The notes below the pieces were generated by a model. It was given only the letters and a program-made list of their open reading frames with translations, did no database searches and was not told the DNA's origin. From Glycomyces amatae (GTDB lineage Bacteria; Actinomycetota; Actinomycetes; Mycobacteriales; Micromonosporaceae): DNA of 63,640 nucleotides. Where the stretch lies: NCBI RefSeq assembly GCF_020991375.1, contig NZ_JAJLQZ010000026.1, positions 1 through 63,640 of the forward strand. The letters run 5' to 3'. Position 1 is the stretch's first letter; every line of letters starts with the position of its first letter. Below, one piece after another: positions 1 to 12,809 of this stretch. Made by a program: the position numbers and the translations under genes.

Positions 1-40
1 TTGGGGGGGGGGGGGGGGCCCCCGGGGGGCCCCCCCGCTC
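1..40. repeat. G16-C5-G6-C7 homopolymer runs at window edge
   Basis: The window opens with two T, sixteen G, five C, six G and seven C. Nothing coding can be read here. Such runs at a contig edge are often assembly or sequencing artefacts, so this sequence should not be trusted without raw reads. Confidence 0.6.
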
Positions 41-56
41 CTCTGCCTTGTCCGGT

Positions 57-91
57 CCGGACGCGACGGGCGGGCCGCCCGTCGCGTCCGG
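57..91 (-). terminator. Hairpin terminator after pyrG
   Basis: A perfect 15-bp stem (CCGGACGCGACGGGC with its complement) closes a 5-base loop GGGCC. It lies 17 bases beyond the pyrG stop codon on the leftward strand. There is no U-tract, as is usual for actinomycete terminators. It ends the long envelope/pyrG unit. Confidence 0.8.
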
Positions 92-108
92 CGGCGACGC
101 CTTCTCGG

Positions 109-4127
<4,019 letters not shown>

Positions 4128-4134
4128 GGCGGGG

Positions 4135-5232
4135 CTATCTTCCCGTCAGTTCCAGGTAGAGCGCGTCCAGGGAGTCGAGCATCTGGGCCTCGTCGGGCCA
4201 CGTGGCGGCCCGGGCGCGGCTGGCCTCGGCGTGCGCGGCGAGGCGGTCGGGGTCGGCGAGGAGGCCGCGCACGGCCTGGTCGAGGGCGTCGACGTCGCCG
4301 ACTTCGAAGTAGAGGGCGGCGTCGCCCACGAGTTCGGGGATGCCGCCGGTGCGGGTGGTCAGGAGCGGGACGCCGGCCTGGAGGGCCTCTTGGGCGAACA
4401 GCTGCCGGGCCTCCCACTGGCTGGTGACCAGGGCGAGGTCGGCGGCGGCGAGGAGGTCGCCGACGTCGGTGCGGTGGCCGAGAAGGCGCACGTCGGCACC
4501 GGAGGCGTCGATGAGGCCTTGCAGGCGCATCCGTTCGGGGCCGTCCCCGGCGACGGCGACCACGGGTGCGGGCTCGCTGTCGGTCCAACGGGAGGCGGCG
4601 GCGATGAGGGTGTCGTAGTCCTTCTGCGGGTGGAGGCGGCCCACGGAGAGCAGCAGGGGCCGGTCGCCGATGCCGAGCTCGTCGCGGATCGCCTGCGGCT
4701 CACCCGAGGCCCGGCGCGGCGGTGCGGCGACCGGCGCGAGGCGGGCGTCGCGGGCGCCGAGGCCGACCAGGTGCTCGTGGAGGTCGGAGGAGGCGGCGAG
4801 GGCCACGTCGACGCCGCGGGCGAGGCGCTTCTCGATCTCGTCGGAGACGCGGCGCTTGAACCCCTCGGTGATGAGCTGGTTGTGCCAGGTGGTCACCAGC
4901 GCGGCGCCCGTCGGGCGGGCGGCGAGGGCGGTGATCCCGGCGGTGAGCCCGTGGGCGTGCACGAGGTCGACGCCGCGTCCGGTGATGCCGCGCAGGGCGC
5001 CGCGGGCGGCCCACCACGCGAGCGGGAGCTCGGGCGAGGGCTTGGCGGTGATGGGGGCGGGCGCGAAGCGGGCCCCCTTGGCGCGGAAGCCGAACCGCTC
5101 CTCGGTCTCGGGCGGTCCGACGACCAGGACGGCGTCGCCGCGCTCGACGAGACCGGCCGCGAGCGAGGCGACATGCGTCCCGATGCCGCCGGTCGAAGGG
5201 CCGAGCACCAGGGCAATACGTCGATGACTCAC
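4135..5232 (-). CDS. GT4-family glycosyltransferase
   Basis: 365-aa GT-B fold glycosyltransferase, probably cytosolic or membrane-peripheral. The N-terminal half carries GPSTGGIGTHVASLAAGL, the acceptor-side glycine-rich loop. The C-terminal half carries SVGRLHPQKDYDTLIAAA and the EX7E nucleotide-sugar motif (EARQLFAQE) followed by TTRTGGIPELVGD, typical of GT4 retaining enzymes. Its GTG start overlaps the murJ stop by four bases (GTGA), so translation is probably coupled. The neighbours (MurJ, a MraY-like protein) suggest an envelope glycan or lipid-linked sugar. Donor and acceptor cannot be read from sequence. Confidence 0.85.
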   Translation of the reverse strand: MSHRRIALVLGPSTGGIGTHVASLAAGLVERGDAVLVVGPPETEERFGFRAKGARFAPAPITAKPSPELPLAWWAARGALRGITGRGVDLVHAHGLTAGITALAARPTGAALVTTWHNQLITEGFKRRVSDEIEKRLARGVDVALAASSDLHEHLVGLGARDARLAPVAAPPRRASGEPQAIRDELGIGDRPLLLSVGRLHPQKDYDTLIAAASRWTDSEPAPVVAVAGDGPERMRLQGLIDASGADVRLLGHRTDVGDLLAAADLALVTSQWEARQLFAQEALQAGVPLLTTRTGGIPELVGDAALYFEVGDVDALDQAVRGLLADPDRLAAHAEASRARAATWPDEAQMLDSLDALYLELTGR

Positions 5233-6887
5233 TGATCCGCTCCACTAGGTCGGTCTGGCACGTGCTCGTCGGGTTCTTCGGACGCTCGGATTATGCCAGC
5301 GCGCCGCAGCACCGGGCGCACGACACCGGATCCGCCGATGAGCGCGGCGAGCCCGAGGTAGACGACGGCGGTGGCGGCGCCGACCACGACGCCCTGGAAG
5401 AGCGCGCTGTAGGAGGTGTTGGCGTGGCCCCACAGGTCGATGAGCTCGCGGGCGGCGAGGACCGCGCCGACGGCGGCCACGACGGTGGCGAGCGCGGCCC
5501 GGGGGACGCCCCTGAGGCTGGCCGCGCCGGTGTGGCGGGCGATGGCGGCGGTGAGGGCGAGGCCGATGGCGGTCATGCCAATCGACCAGGCGATCGCGAG
5601 CGCGAGCGTGCGGTCGGCGATCGGCATGACCTGGGCGAGGACGACGGCCGCGACGGCGCCCGCGGCCCAGCCGACCGAGGTGGCCCCGGCGGCGTACTTG
5701 TTGCGGCCGATGGCGTACAGGCCCCGGGAGTAGATGGCGAACATCGAGTAGCCGAACAGGCCGAAGGCGAGGCCGGTGAGGGTGGCCTGGAGTTGCGGCT
5801 GCGTGCTGGAACCGGTGTCGGAGGAGACCGAGGAGAGCACGGTGCCCATGGGTTCGGCGAGTCCGGCGAGAGCCGCGACGCCGAGACCGGAGAGCAGGAG
5901 GACGGCCCGACCGGTCTGGGAAAGGCGGCGCTGGTAGCGCTCGTGCTCGCCGAGCGAGAAGGCCTCGGCGAGTACCGGATAGGCCGCGGTGGCGAGGGGC
6001 ACGGCGAGGATCGCCCACGGCAGCAGGAAGAACGTCTGCGAGACCGTGAAGATCACGGCGGGGCCGTCGCCGGCGTCGTTGGCGAGGCGCAGCAGGAGCG
6101 CCTGGCACAGCTGCTGGGCGCCCACGGTGATCGCTCCGGCGATCGCGAGCGACTTCAGGTTGGCTGCGACGTGGGTCTCCAGCCGCCAGACGGGTCGGAT
6201 CCGCAGGTGCAGGCCGCGCAGCGGGAAGATCAGGCATCCGGCGAGGACGGCGACCCCGAAGGTGGTGCCGAGGGCGAGTAGGAGGATCTCGCTCTGGGAG
6301 ACCTGCTCGGCCTTGGCGCCTCGGCCCGAGACCAGGCCGTAGACGACATAGACGCCGGCCATGACGACGCTGGAGAGGAGCGGGGCGAGGGCGGGCCAGG
6401 CGAAGCGGCGGTGGGACTGGAGGATGCCGGTGAGGACGACCGCGACCCCGTAGAGGGGCAGCTGCGGGGCGAAGAGGACCAGCATCTCGGTGGCGACGTC
6501 GATCGTCTCCGGAGTGACCCGCTGGTCCGGCATGAGCATCTGGATGATCGGGCGGGCGAAGAGCGCGACGAGGAGTCCGGCGGGGACGAGGATGGTCAGG
6601 GACCAGGTCAGCAGCGCCGAGGCGATGTGCCCGACCTGCTTGGGGTCGTGCCTGGCGAGCGGGGCGGCCAGGAGCGGGATGACCAGCGCTGCGAGCGCTC
6701 CCCCGGCGACGAGCTCGAAGATGATGTTGGGGATGCTGTTGGCGGTCTGGTAGGCGGTGCCGAGGCTGAACAGGCCCACGGCCCAGGTGAAGACCAGCGT
6801 GCGGCCGAATCCGGCCAGGCGGGAGGCGACGGTGATCGCACCGATGACCGAGGCGGCACGACCGACTTCGCGTCGGGTCTCGGTCAA
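5229..6887 (-). CDS. murJ: Lipid II flippase MurJ-like (MviN family)
   Basis: 552-aa polytopic protein of the MOP/MviN superfamily, expected to move lipid-linked peptidoglycan precursor across the membrane. The start of the conserved fold reads SVIGAITVASRLAGFGRTLVF and NSIPNIIFELVAGGALAALV, followed by many hydrophobic helices (about 14). The open frame runs upstream of this, but the extra residues are low-complexity Arg/Gly. The TTG at 6887 overlaps the stop of the preceding gene (TTGA) and has GGACGAAG before it, so it is the likely start. It sits between the MraY-like gene and a GT4 gene in one coupled run. Confidence 0.88.
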   Translation of the reverse strand: MTETRREVGRAASVIGAITVASRLAGFGRTLVFTWAVGLFSLGTAYQTANSIPNIIFELVAGGALAALVIPLLAAPLARHDPKQVGHIASALLTWSLTILVPAGLLVALFARPIIQMLMPDQRVTPETIDVATEMLVLFAPQLPLYGVAVVLTGILQSHRRFAWPALAPLLSSVVMAGVYVVYGLVSGRGAKAEQVSQSEILLLALGTTFGVAVLAGCLIFPLRGLHLRIRPVWRLETHVAANLKSLAIAGAITVGAQQLCQALLLRLANDAGDGPAVIFTVSQTFFLLPWAILAVPLATAAYPVLAEAFSLGEHERYQRRLSQTGRAVLLLSGLGVAALAGLAEPMGTVLSSVSSDTGSSTQPQLQATLTGLAFGLFGYSMFAIYSRGLYAIGRNKYAAGATSVGWAAGAVAAVVLAQVMPIADRTLALAIAWSIGMTAIGLALTAAIARHTGAASLRGVPRAALATVVAAVGAVLAARELIDLWGHANTSYSALFQGVVVGAATAVVYLGLAALIGGSGVVRPVLRRAGIIRASEEPDEHVPDRPSGADQ

Positions 6888-7780
6888 GACTTCGTCCGAC
6901 CCAGCTCGTCCAGCTCGCGCAGCACCGGCGTCTCGGCGATGACCTTCGTGAAGCTCCACTTCTCGGAGGCGGCGATGAGCGCGGCGACGCCCGCGAGGGC
7001 GACGTGGCGGCCGATCATGCCGGTCCGGGCGATGAAGGCCAGGCCCAGGAGCGCGCCGAGGGCGTTGGCGCCGCCGTCGCCGAGCATGGTCTTGCCGTCG
7101 AGGTCGTCGGCCATCGCGGCCCCCGCGGCCGAGGAGACCGCCAGGGCGGTGTTGGCGCCGCCGGCGGCGGTGCGCCGCCGGGACTCGGGCCCGGGGTCCT
7201 TCGAGAGGGGCGCGGCGGCGAGGGTGACGACCTTGAGGGCGCGGCCGGGGCGCAGGTCGAACAGGTTGACGACGTTGGCGGTCCCGGCGATGACGCCGCC
7301 GCCGACGCCGACGTTCCACAGGCGGCGGAGCGGGGAGCGGCGCTCGTCCGTGAGTTCGCCGTTGGCGAGGTCGATCAGGGCGGCCGAGGCGATGCCCGCC
7401 GAGGAGATCCCGAGGATCTTGATCAGGCCGGCCGAGAGGCGCCCTCTGAGGAGGGCGCCCACATGGCCCTTGAAGCCTTTGGCTTTCTCGCCCTTGGCGT
7501 CGGCGATGTCGTCGTAGAGGCCGACCGCTCCGGCGGTGAGCCCGGCGGTGGCCGCCGCGGCGGCGTAGGCCGGAGAGCCGGCCCCCAGGACCGCCCCGGC
7601 GGTGGCGCCCACGGTGATGCCGGGCCCCTCGGCCAGGCTCACGATGTCGCCCTTGTGGTTGGTCCGCTCCAGTTCGGCCGCCCATTTGGAGCGCCGTACG
7701 GCACTGATCGCGGCGATCGTGCCGCCTGCTGCGAGTCCCCCGAGGAACGCCCGCCCTACCGTGCGCGTCAACTGGCTCAT
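6884..7780 (-). CDS. MraY/WecA-related membrane protein (PNPT-like)
   Basis: 298 aa with several membrane helices. RTNHKGDIVSLAEGP and the acidic GLYDDIADAKGEKAKGFKGH resemble the cytoplasmic loops and the Asp-Asp motif of the polyprenyl-phosphate N-acetylhexosamine-1-phosphate transferase family, though the protein is shorter and divergent. It could attach a sugar phosphate to undecaprenyl phosphate or be a non-catalytic relative. The sequence TAGTAT at 7788-7793, seven bases before the ATG, overlaps the steB stop codon and could be a -10 for an extra leaderless transcript. The gene overlaps murJ by four bases. Confidence 0.65.
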   Translation of the reverse strand: MSQLTRTVGRAFLGGLAAGGTIAAISAVRRSKWAAELERTNHKGDIVSLAEGPGITVGATAGAVLGAGSPAYAAAAATAGLTAGAVGLYDDIADAKGEKAKGFKGHVGALLRGRLSAGLIKILGISSAGIASAALIDLANGELTDERRSPLRRLWNVGVGGGVIAGTANVVNLFDLRPGRALKVVTLAAAPLSKDPGPESRRRTAAGGANTALAVSSAAGAAMADDLDGKTMLGDGGANALGALLGLAFIARTGMIGRHVALAGVAALIAASEKWSFTKVIAETPVLRELDELGRTKS

Positions 7781-7790
7781 GGCGACGATA

Positions 7791-8720
7791 CTAAGCCGCG
7801 CCCGGAAGCAGACCGGAAACGCCCTCCCCAGTCCCGAGATGGTCCACGGTGCCGTCGTTGACGAAGTCGGCGAGCGCGACGACCGCCGCGATCTGGCCCT
7901 GCGGGGTGGCGACGTTGTCGACGGTGGCGACCGTCGAGACGTCGTCGCCGCGCAGCGTGGCGAGCGGGTTGCCGTCGCCGGTGGCGGTGGTGGCGGCGTA
8001 GACCGTGGGGTCGTCGGCGGCGAAGGCGGTGGTGAGGGAGACCATCCCGGCGTTGCGGTCCTCGGCCTCGGAGTCGGTGGCCCCGGCTCCGGCGAGGATG
8101 AGGACGCCGTCGGCGACGCCGGTGGGCTCGGCCTCGACGGTGAGCATCGACAGCTCGGTCAGCGCGGTGGTGACCTTGGTGATGTCGCCGGGGGCGATCT
8201 CGACGGTGGTGCCGGCGGCCTCGCCGGTGGTGACGGCGGCGAGCACGTAGCTCATCGCGGCGACGCCGTCGTAGGTGACGGGCGCCTGCACCGTGGCGGG
8301 CGTGGTGGTGTCGGTGAGGTCGACCAGGGTGTCGCCGCTGGCGGGGTCGAAGAAGTCGTCGAGGGCCGAGATGCGGCCCGAGACGGTGGCGCCGGCGTAG
8401 CCGAGCATCTCGACCGCGCCGTCGACGACGTCGGTGTCGGCGCCGGGCAGGGCCACGACCAGGATGTTCTTGCCGGTGAGCTTGCCCTCGAGGTAGGAGG
8501 GGGCGATCGCGGTGGCGAAGGCCTGGTCCTCGCCGAGCTGGTTCTCGAGCTCCAGGTTCTCGGCGCGCAGCTGGTCGTTGGAGTCGCGGAGGCTCTGGGT
8601 GGTGCTCTGCATGGCGTCGATCGCGGGGCCGTTGAGCGCCGCGGTGCCGAGGATGAGCCCGACGGTCAGCGCGAGGAAGACCGCGGTGAGGCTCACGAGG
8701 TGGTACCGGAAGTTGATCAC
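7791..8720 (-). CDS. steB: SteB/MctB-type membrane-anchored coiled-coil protein
   Basis: 309 aa. It starts INFRYHLVSLTAVFLALTVG, an N-terminal membrane helix (about residues 9-27), followed by a coiled coil (about 35-65, DSNDQLRAENLELENQL) and an extracytoplasmic alpha/beta domain. Members are annotated both as the copper outer-membrane protein MctB (Mycobacterium tuberculosis Rv1698) and as the septal protein SteB of Corynebacterium glutamicum. The gene order recN-steA-steB here matches the Corynebacterium locus, favouring the cell-separation role. The GTG start overlaps the steA stop (GTGA), so the pair is coupled. Confidence 0.85.
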   Translation of the reverse strand: MINFRYHLVSLTAVFLALTVGLILGTAALNGPAIDAMQSTTQSLRDSNDQLRAENLELENQLGEDQAFATAIAPSYLEGKLTGKNILVVALPGADTDVVDGAVEMLGYAGATVSGRISALDDFFDPASGDTLVDLTDTTTPATVQAPVTYDGVAAMSYVLAAVTTGEAAGTTVEIAPGDITKVTTALTELSMLTVEAEPTGVADGVLILAGAGATDSEAEDRNAGMVSLTTAFAADDPTVYAATTATGDGNPLATLRGDDVSTVATVDNVATPQGQIAAVVALADFVNDGTVDHLGTGEGVSGLLPGAA

Positions 8721-9913
8721 GAGAACAGCCTTTGGATCTGGAAGAGCAGGCCGTCCCACCAGTCGGCGATCACGTCGACGAACGAGCGTCCGACGGTCGA
8801 GATGGCGACGGCGGTGGCCATGGCGGCGAGGGCGGAGACGATGAGCAGGAGCAGGGCCGAGATCGACATGTCCTGGCGGTAGAGGCGCGAGACGCCCTTG
8901 GCGTCGACGAGCTTGCCGCCGACCCGCAGGCGCGTGAGGAAGGTCGAGGCCATGCCGCCGCGCCCCTTGTCGAGGAACTCGACCATGGTGACGTGGGTGC
9001 CGACGGCGCAGATGAGCTCGGCGCCCTTCTCGTCGGCCATGAGCATGGCGATGTCCTCGGAGGTGGCCGCGGCGGGGAAGGGGATCGCGGGGACGCCGAG
9101 GCGGTCCATGCGCTCCATCCCGGGGGCGCGGCCGTCGGCGTAGGCGTGGACGACGATCTCGGCGCCGCAGCGCAGGGCGTCGTCGGAGACCGAGTCCATG
9201 TCGCCGACGATCATGTCGGGGGTGTACCCGGCCTCCAGCAGCGCGTCGGCCCCGCCGTCGACGCCCACGAGGACGGGCTTGAACTCGCGGATGTAGGGCC
9301 GCAGGACGTCGATGTCCTCTTTGTAGTTGTAGCCGCGGATGACGACGAGGGCGTGGCGGCCGTTGAAGGAGGTCTTGACGTCGGGCACGCCGACCCCGTC
9401 GAGCAGGAGGTCCCGCTCGCGCTTGAGGTACTCCATGGTGTTGGCCGCGAAGGCCTCCAGCTGGACCGACAGGCCCTCCTTGGCGGCCTCCATGTCGGCG
9501 GACACGGACTCCTCGGTCTGGACGGTGCCCGAGCCGATGAGGGTGTCGCCGAGGTAGACCTCGCCGCCGTCGACCGCGACGGACTTGCCTTCGCGGACGT
9601 TGTCGAAGATCTCGTCGCCGACGCCGTCGATGAGGACGATCCCGGCCTTGACGAGGACCTCGGGGCCGAGGTTCGGGTAGCGGCCGGAGATCGACTTGGC
9701 GGCGTTGACGACCACGGCCACGCCCGTGCCGACCAGGGCGTCGGCGGCGACCCGGTCGAGGTCGACGTGGTCGATGACCGCGACATCGCCGGGTTCGAGG
9801 CGGCCGCAGAGCCGCTTGGTGCGGCGGTCGAGGCGGGCGGTGCCGACCAGCCGTCCGTCGGAGGAGTCGCCCTCCGGGTTCCGCCCGGGCAAACGCAAGC
9901 TAGGTACACGCAT
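8717..9913 (-). CDS. steA: Septal ring protein SteA-like
   Basis: 398 aa. A cytoplasmic thiamine-pyrophosphokinase-like fold contains GVDGGADALLEAGYTPDMIVG then DMDSVSD (about residues 222-248). One C-terminal membrane helix (SISALLLLIVSALAAMATAV, about residues 357-376) follows. In Corynebacterium SteA recruits SteB to the cytokinetic ring and promotes peptidoglycan splitting through the RipA hydrolase. The C-terminal anchor and the directly coupled steB fit that model. The ATG at 9913 has no strong ribosome site, and CATGAT eight bases upstream could serve as a -10 for a leaderless message. Confidence 0.85.
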   Translation of the reverse strand: MRVPSLRLPGRNPEGDSSDGRLVGTARLDRRTKRLCGRLEPGDVAVIDHVDLDRVAADALVGTGVAVVVNAAKSISGRYPNLGPEVLVKAGIVLIDGVGDEIFDNVREGKSVAVDGGEVYLGDTLIGSGTVQTEESVSADMEAAKEGLSVQLEAFAANTMEYLKRERDLLLDGVGVPDVKTSFNGRHALVVIRGYNYKEDIDVLRPYIREFKPVLVGVDGGADALLEAGYTPDMIVGDMDSVSDDALRCGAEIVVHAYADGRAPGMERMDRLGVPAIPFPAAATSEDIAMLMADEKGAELICAVGTHVTMVEFLDKGRGGMASTFLTRLRVGGKLVDAKGVSRLYRQDMSISALLLLIVSALAAMATAVAISTVGRSFVDVIADWWDGLLFQIQRLFS

Positions 9914-9989
9914 CGTGCATCATCATGCCATCCGAGCGCACGGCTCTCGGCGACGGCGCGCCGCTTCCCGCCCCGCGGAGGGGCATGCG

Positions 9990-11726
9990 CTAGGACTTCA
10001 TCTTCGCAGCCTCGGCCAGGAGTTCCTCCGCGTGGGCCACGCCCAGGTGGGAGTCGGGCATGCCGGCGAGCATGCGAGCAAGCTCACGTGCGCGCTCGGC
10101 GTCGTCGACCACCCGCACGCCCGAGACGGTGACCGCCCCGGAGGTGTCCTTGGAGACCACGAGGTGGCGGTCGGCGAACGCGGCCACCTGCGGCAGGTGG
10201 GTGACGACCAGGACCTGGTGGCGGCGGGCGAGCTTGGCGAGGCAGCGGCCGATCTCGATGGCGGCGCCGCCGCCGACCCCGGCGTCCACCTCGTCGAAGA
10301 CCAGCACCGGCGGGCCGCCGATCTCGGCGAAGACCACTTCGATGGCGAGCATGACGCGGGACAGCTCGCCGCCGGAGGCGCCCTTGTGCAGCGCGGCGGG
10401 CACCGAGCCGGGGTGGGGCCGCAGCAGCAGCTCGACCTCGTCGGCGCCGTCCTCGGTGGCACCCGAGACCGCGGTGTCCACGGCCAGGTCGACGCCGCCG
10501 CGCCCGGCCGGGCGCGGCTCGACCGAGGCGTCGACCTCGGCGTGCGGCATGGCCAGGCCCTTGAGTTCGTTCGAGACCGCCGCGGAGAAGCGCTCGGCCG
10601 CGGCGCGGCGCGAGGCGCGCAGCTGGGCGGCCAGGTCGGCGGTGCGGGCGGTGAGCTCGGCGTGGCGGCCCTCGAGCTCGGCGACCCGCTCGTCGGAGAC
10701 GTCGAGTTCGCCGAGGCGCTTGGCGGCGTTCTCGGCCCAGGCGAGGACGCCGGGGAGGTCCTCGGCGTACTTGCGGTACAGGGTCTTCAGGGCCGCCTGG
10801 CGCTGGTAGATCTCCTCGAGCCGCTGCGGGTCGGCCGAGAGGTCGTCGAGGTAGGAGGAGAGGTCCACGGCCGCCTCGGCGAGCAGGGCGCCGGCCTCGG
10901 CGAGGCGCTCGGCGAACTCGGCGAGCTTGGGGTCGGCGTGGGCGTCGTGCTCCAGGGCGCGGGCGGCGGCGCCGACGGTGTCGGTCGCGCCGCCTTCGCC
11001 GGTGGCCGGGTCGCCGGTGATGGCGCCGTGCGCGGTGGCGGCGGCCAGGCGCAGGGCCTCGGCGTTCTCCAGGCGGCGGGCCTCCTCGGCGAGTTCGGTC
11101 TCCTCGCCGTCGCGGGGCTCGACGGCGTTGATCTCCTCGAGGCCCAGGCGGAGCATGTCGGCCTCGCGGGCCATCTCGCGGGCGCTGGTGCGCAGGCGGG
11201 TCAGCTCGGTGGTGCAGGCGCCGAGTTCGGCGTAGGCGGCGCGGTAGGCGTCGAGGACCTTGCCGTGGTCGGCCCCGGCGAAGCGGTCGAGCGCGGCGCG
11301 CTGCTCCGCGGGCTGGAGCAGGCGCATCTGGTCGGACTGGCCGTGGACCGAGATGGCGAGGTCGCCCAGCTCGGCGAGGACGCCGACGGGCGCGGACCTG
11401 CCGCCGACCCAGGCCTTCGAACGGCCCTCGGAGGAGACGGAGCGGGCCAGGAGCAGCTCGCCGTCCTCCAGGTCGGCGCCGGCCTCGACGGCGCGCTCGC
11501 GCAGTTCGAGGGCGGCCTCGGCCACGGCGAAGCGTCCTTCCACAAGGGCGCGGTCCGCTCCGAGGGGGGCGCGGGAGGCACGACCGCCGAACAGCAGACC
11601 CAGACCGGCCACGACCATGGTCTTACCAGCGCCGGTCTCACCGGTGATGCAGGTCAGGCCGGGGTCGAGCGGCAGGGTGGCGTCAGCGATCACGCCCAGG
11701 TTCTGGATGCGAAGCTCCTCCAACAC
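9990..11726 (-). CDS. recN: DNA repair ATPase RecN
   Basis: 578-aa SMC-like protein of double-strand break repair. The Walker A motif GETGAGKTMVVAGL lies at about residues 30-43. A central coiled-coil region (about 160-370) is Ala/Glu-rich. The ABC signature region and Walker B (VLVFDEVDAGVGGG) lie near residue 480. The start is GTG at 11726. Seven bases upstream is TAGGCT, a canonical actinobacterial -10, with no ribosome site between, so the message is probably leaderless. It lies 59 bases after nadK and 76 before steA. Confidence 0.95.
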   Translation of the reverse strand: MLEELRIQNLGVIADATLPLDPGLTCITGETGAGKTMVVAGLGLLFGGRASRAPLGADRALVEGRFAVAEAALELRERAVEAGADLEDGELLLARSVSSEGRSKAWVGGRSAPVGVLAELGDLAISVHGQSDQMRLLQPAEQRAALDRFAGADHGKVLDAYRAAYAELGACTTELTRLRTSAREMAREADMLRLGLEEINAVEPRDGEETELAEEARRLENAEALRLAAATAHGAITGDPATGEGGATDTVGAAARALEHDAHADPKLAEFAERLAEAGALLAEAAVDLSSYLDDLSADPQRLEEIYQRQAALKTLYRKYAEDLPGVLAWAENAAKRLGELDVSDERVAELEGRHAELTARTADLAAQLRASRRAAAERFSAAVSNELKGLAMPHAEVDASVEPRPAGRGGVDLAVDTAVSGATEDGADEVELLLRPHPGSVPAALHKGASGGELSRVMLAIEVVFAEIGGPPVLVFDEVDAGVGGGAAIEIGRCLAKLARRHQVLVVTHLPQVAAFADRHLVVSKDTSGAVTVSGVRVVDDAERARELARMLAGMPDSHLGVAHAEELLAEAAKMKS

Positions 11727-11733
11727 GCTTCAG

Positions 11734-11739
11734 AGCCTA
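11734..11739 (-). promoter_or_regulatory. -10 element (TAGGCT) of leaderless recN
   Basis: TAGGCT on the leftward strand ends seven bases before the recN GTG. No convincing -35 is seen. It is the same arrangement as at polA and several other genes in this window. Confidence 0.65.
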
Positions 11740-11784
11740 TCCCCTCGGACCGACACCGCTCGGCGCAGCCGACATTCGCACGGG

Positions 11785-12672
11785 TCAGATTCGTCCGTTT
11801 CGCCAACCGTCAACGGGCAGAGAGAGTTTGGAGACCAGTCGCGAGGGGAACGAGCGGCCGGACATGCGCACCAGCTTGACCGGGCGCCGGGAGCGGCGGA
11901 TGGTCACCGTCGTGTTCGAGGTGAGCTCGGCGACGAGTTTGCCGTCGGCCACGAGCACGCCGGTGGTGCCGACCGACTCGATCCCGATGCGGATCTCCGA
12001 GGAGGAGTGCACGACCATGGGCTTGGCGAACAGGGCGTGCGCGTTCATGGGGACGACGACCAGGGCGTCCACATCGGGCCAGACGACGGGGCCGCCGGCG
12101 GACATGGCGTGGGCGGTGGACCCGGTCGGGGAGGCGCAGATGACGCCGTCGCAGCCGTAGCGGGAGATGCGGGAGCCGTCGATCTCGATGAACAGCTCGA
12201 GCATCCGCGCGGGCTCGGACTTCTCCACGGCGATGTCGTTGAAGGCCCACGAGGTGGCGGTCTCCCCCGCGGCGCTCTCGAGCTCCACGGAGAGCGCGGT
12301 GCGCTCCTCGACCGCGTAGTCGCCTTCGAGGAGGCGCGAGACCACGGTCTCGAGCTCGCCGGTCTCGGCCTCGGCGAGGAACCCGACCTTGCCGAAGTTG
12401 ACGCCGAGCAGGGGGATGTCGGCCTCGGCGGCCATCTTGGCCGAGCGCAGGACCGTGCCGTCGCCGCCGAGGGCGAGCACGAGGTCGGCGGGGGCGTCCT
12501 CGATGAGGACCGCTCCCGCCTCGCACAGGCCGTTGGGGTCGCCGGGGTGGATGCGGGTGGCGACGCCGGCCTCGTGGAGGGCGGCGGCGAGCTTCTCGGC
12601 CAGTTGCGCCACGTCCTCGCGGGTCGGGTGCGTGACGACCAAGACGCGGCGCGGCTTCTGCTGCGACCCCAC
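11785..12672 (-). CDS. nadK: NAD kinase
   Basis: 295-aa ATP- or polyphosphate-dependent NAD kinase making NADP, cytosolic. The diagnostic GGDGTVLRSAK lies at about residues 67-77. The C-terminal domain carries the substrate loop GSTAHAMSAGGPVVWPDV and MNAHALFAKPMV. Length is typical. The GTG start has AAGGAG six bases upstream. The order tlyA-nadK-recN is widespread in actinobacteria, and 137 bases separate it from tlyA. Confidence 0.95.
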   Translation of the reverse strand: MGSQQKPRRVLVVTHPTREDVAQLAEKLAAALHEAGVATRIHPGDPNGLCEAGAVLIEDAPADLVLALGGDGTVLRSAKMAAEADIPLLGVNFGKVGFLAEAETGELETVVSRLLEGDYAVEERTALSVELESAAGETATSWAFNDIAVEKSEPARMLELFIEIDGSRISRYGCDGVICASPTGSTAHAMSAGGPVVWPDVDALVVVPMNAHALFAKPMVVHSSSEIRIGIESVGTTGVLVADGKLVAELTSNTTVTIRRSRRPVKLVRMSGRSFPSRLVSKLSLPVDGWRNGRI

Positions 12673-12809
12673 TCGCGCTCCTTCTACAGACGGCTACAGG
12701 GCCTCGAACTGTACCCCAGGGGTGTTTCCCGGAGTCGTGACGAGCATACCGATGAGAACGTTTGCACAAGGCGGTTCGGGTGTGACGCGCCGATCGGCCC
12801 GGTCGGGGC

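Noticed and set aside
6888..7685. N-terminal extension of murJ through the upstream gene
   Set aside because: The extra sequence is Arg/Gly shadow of the MraY-like gene. The TTGA overlap gives the natural start.
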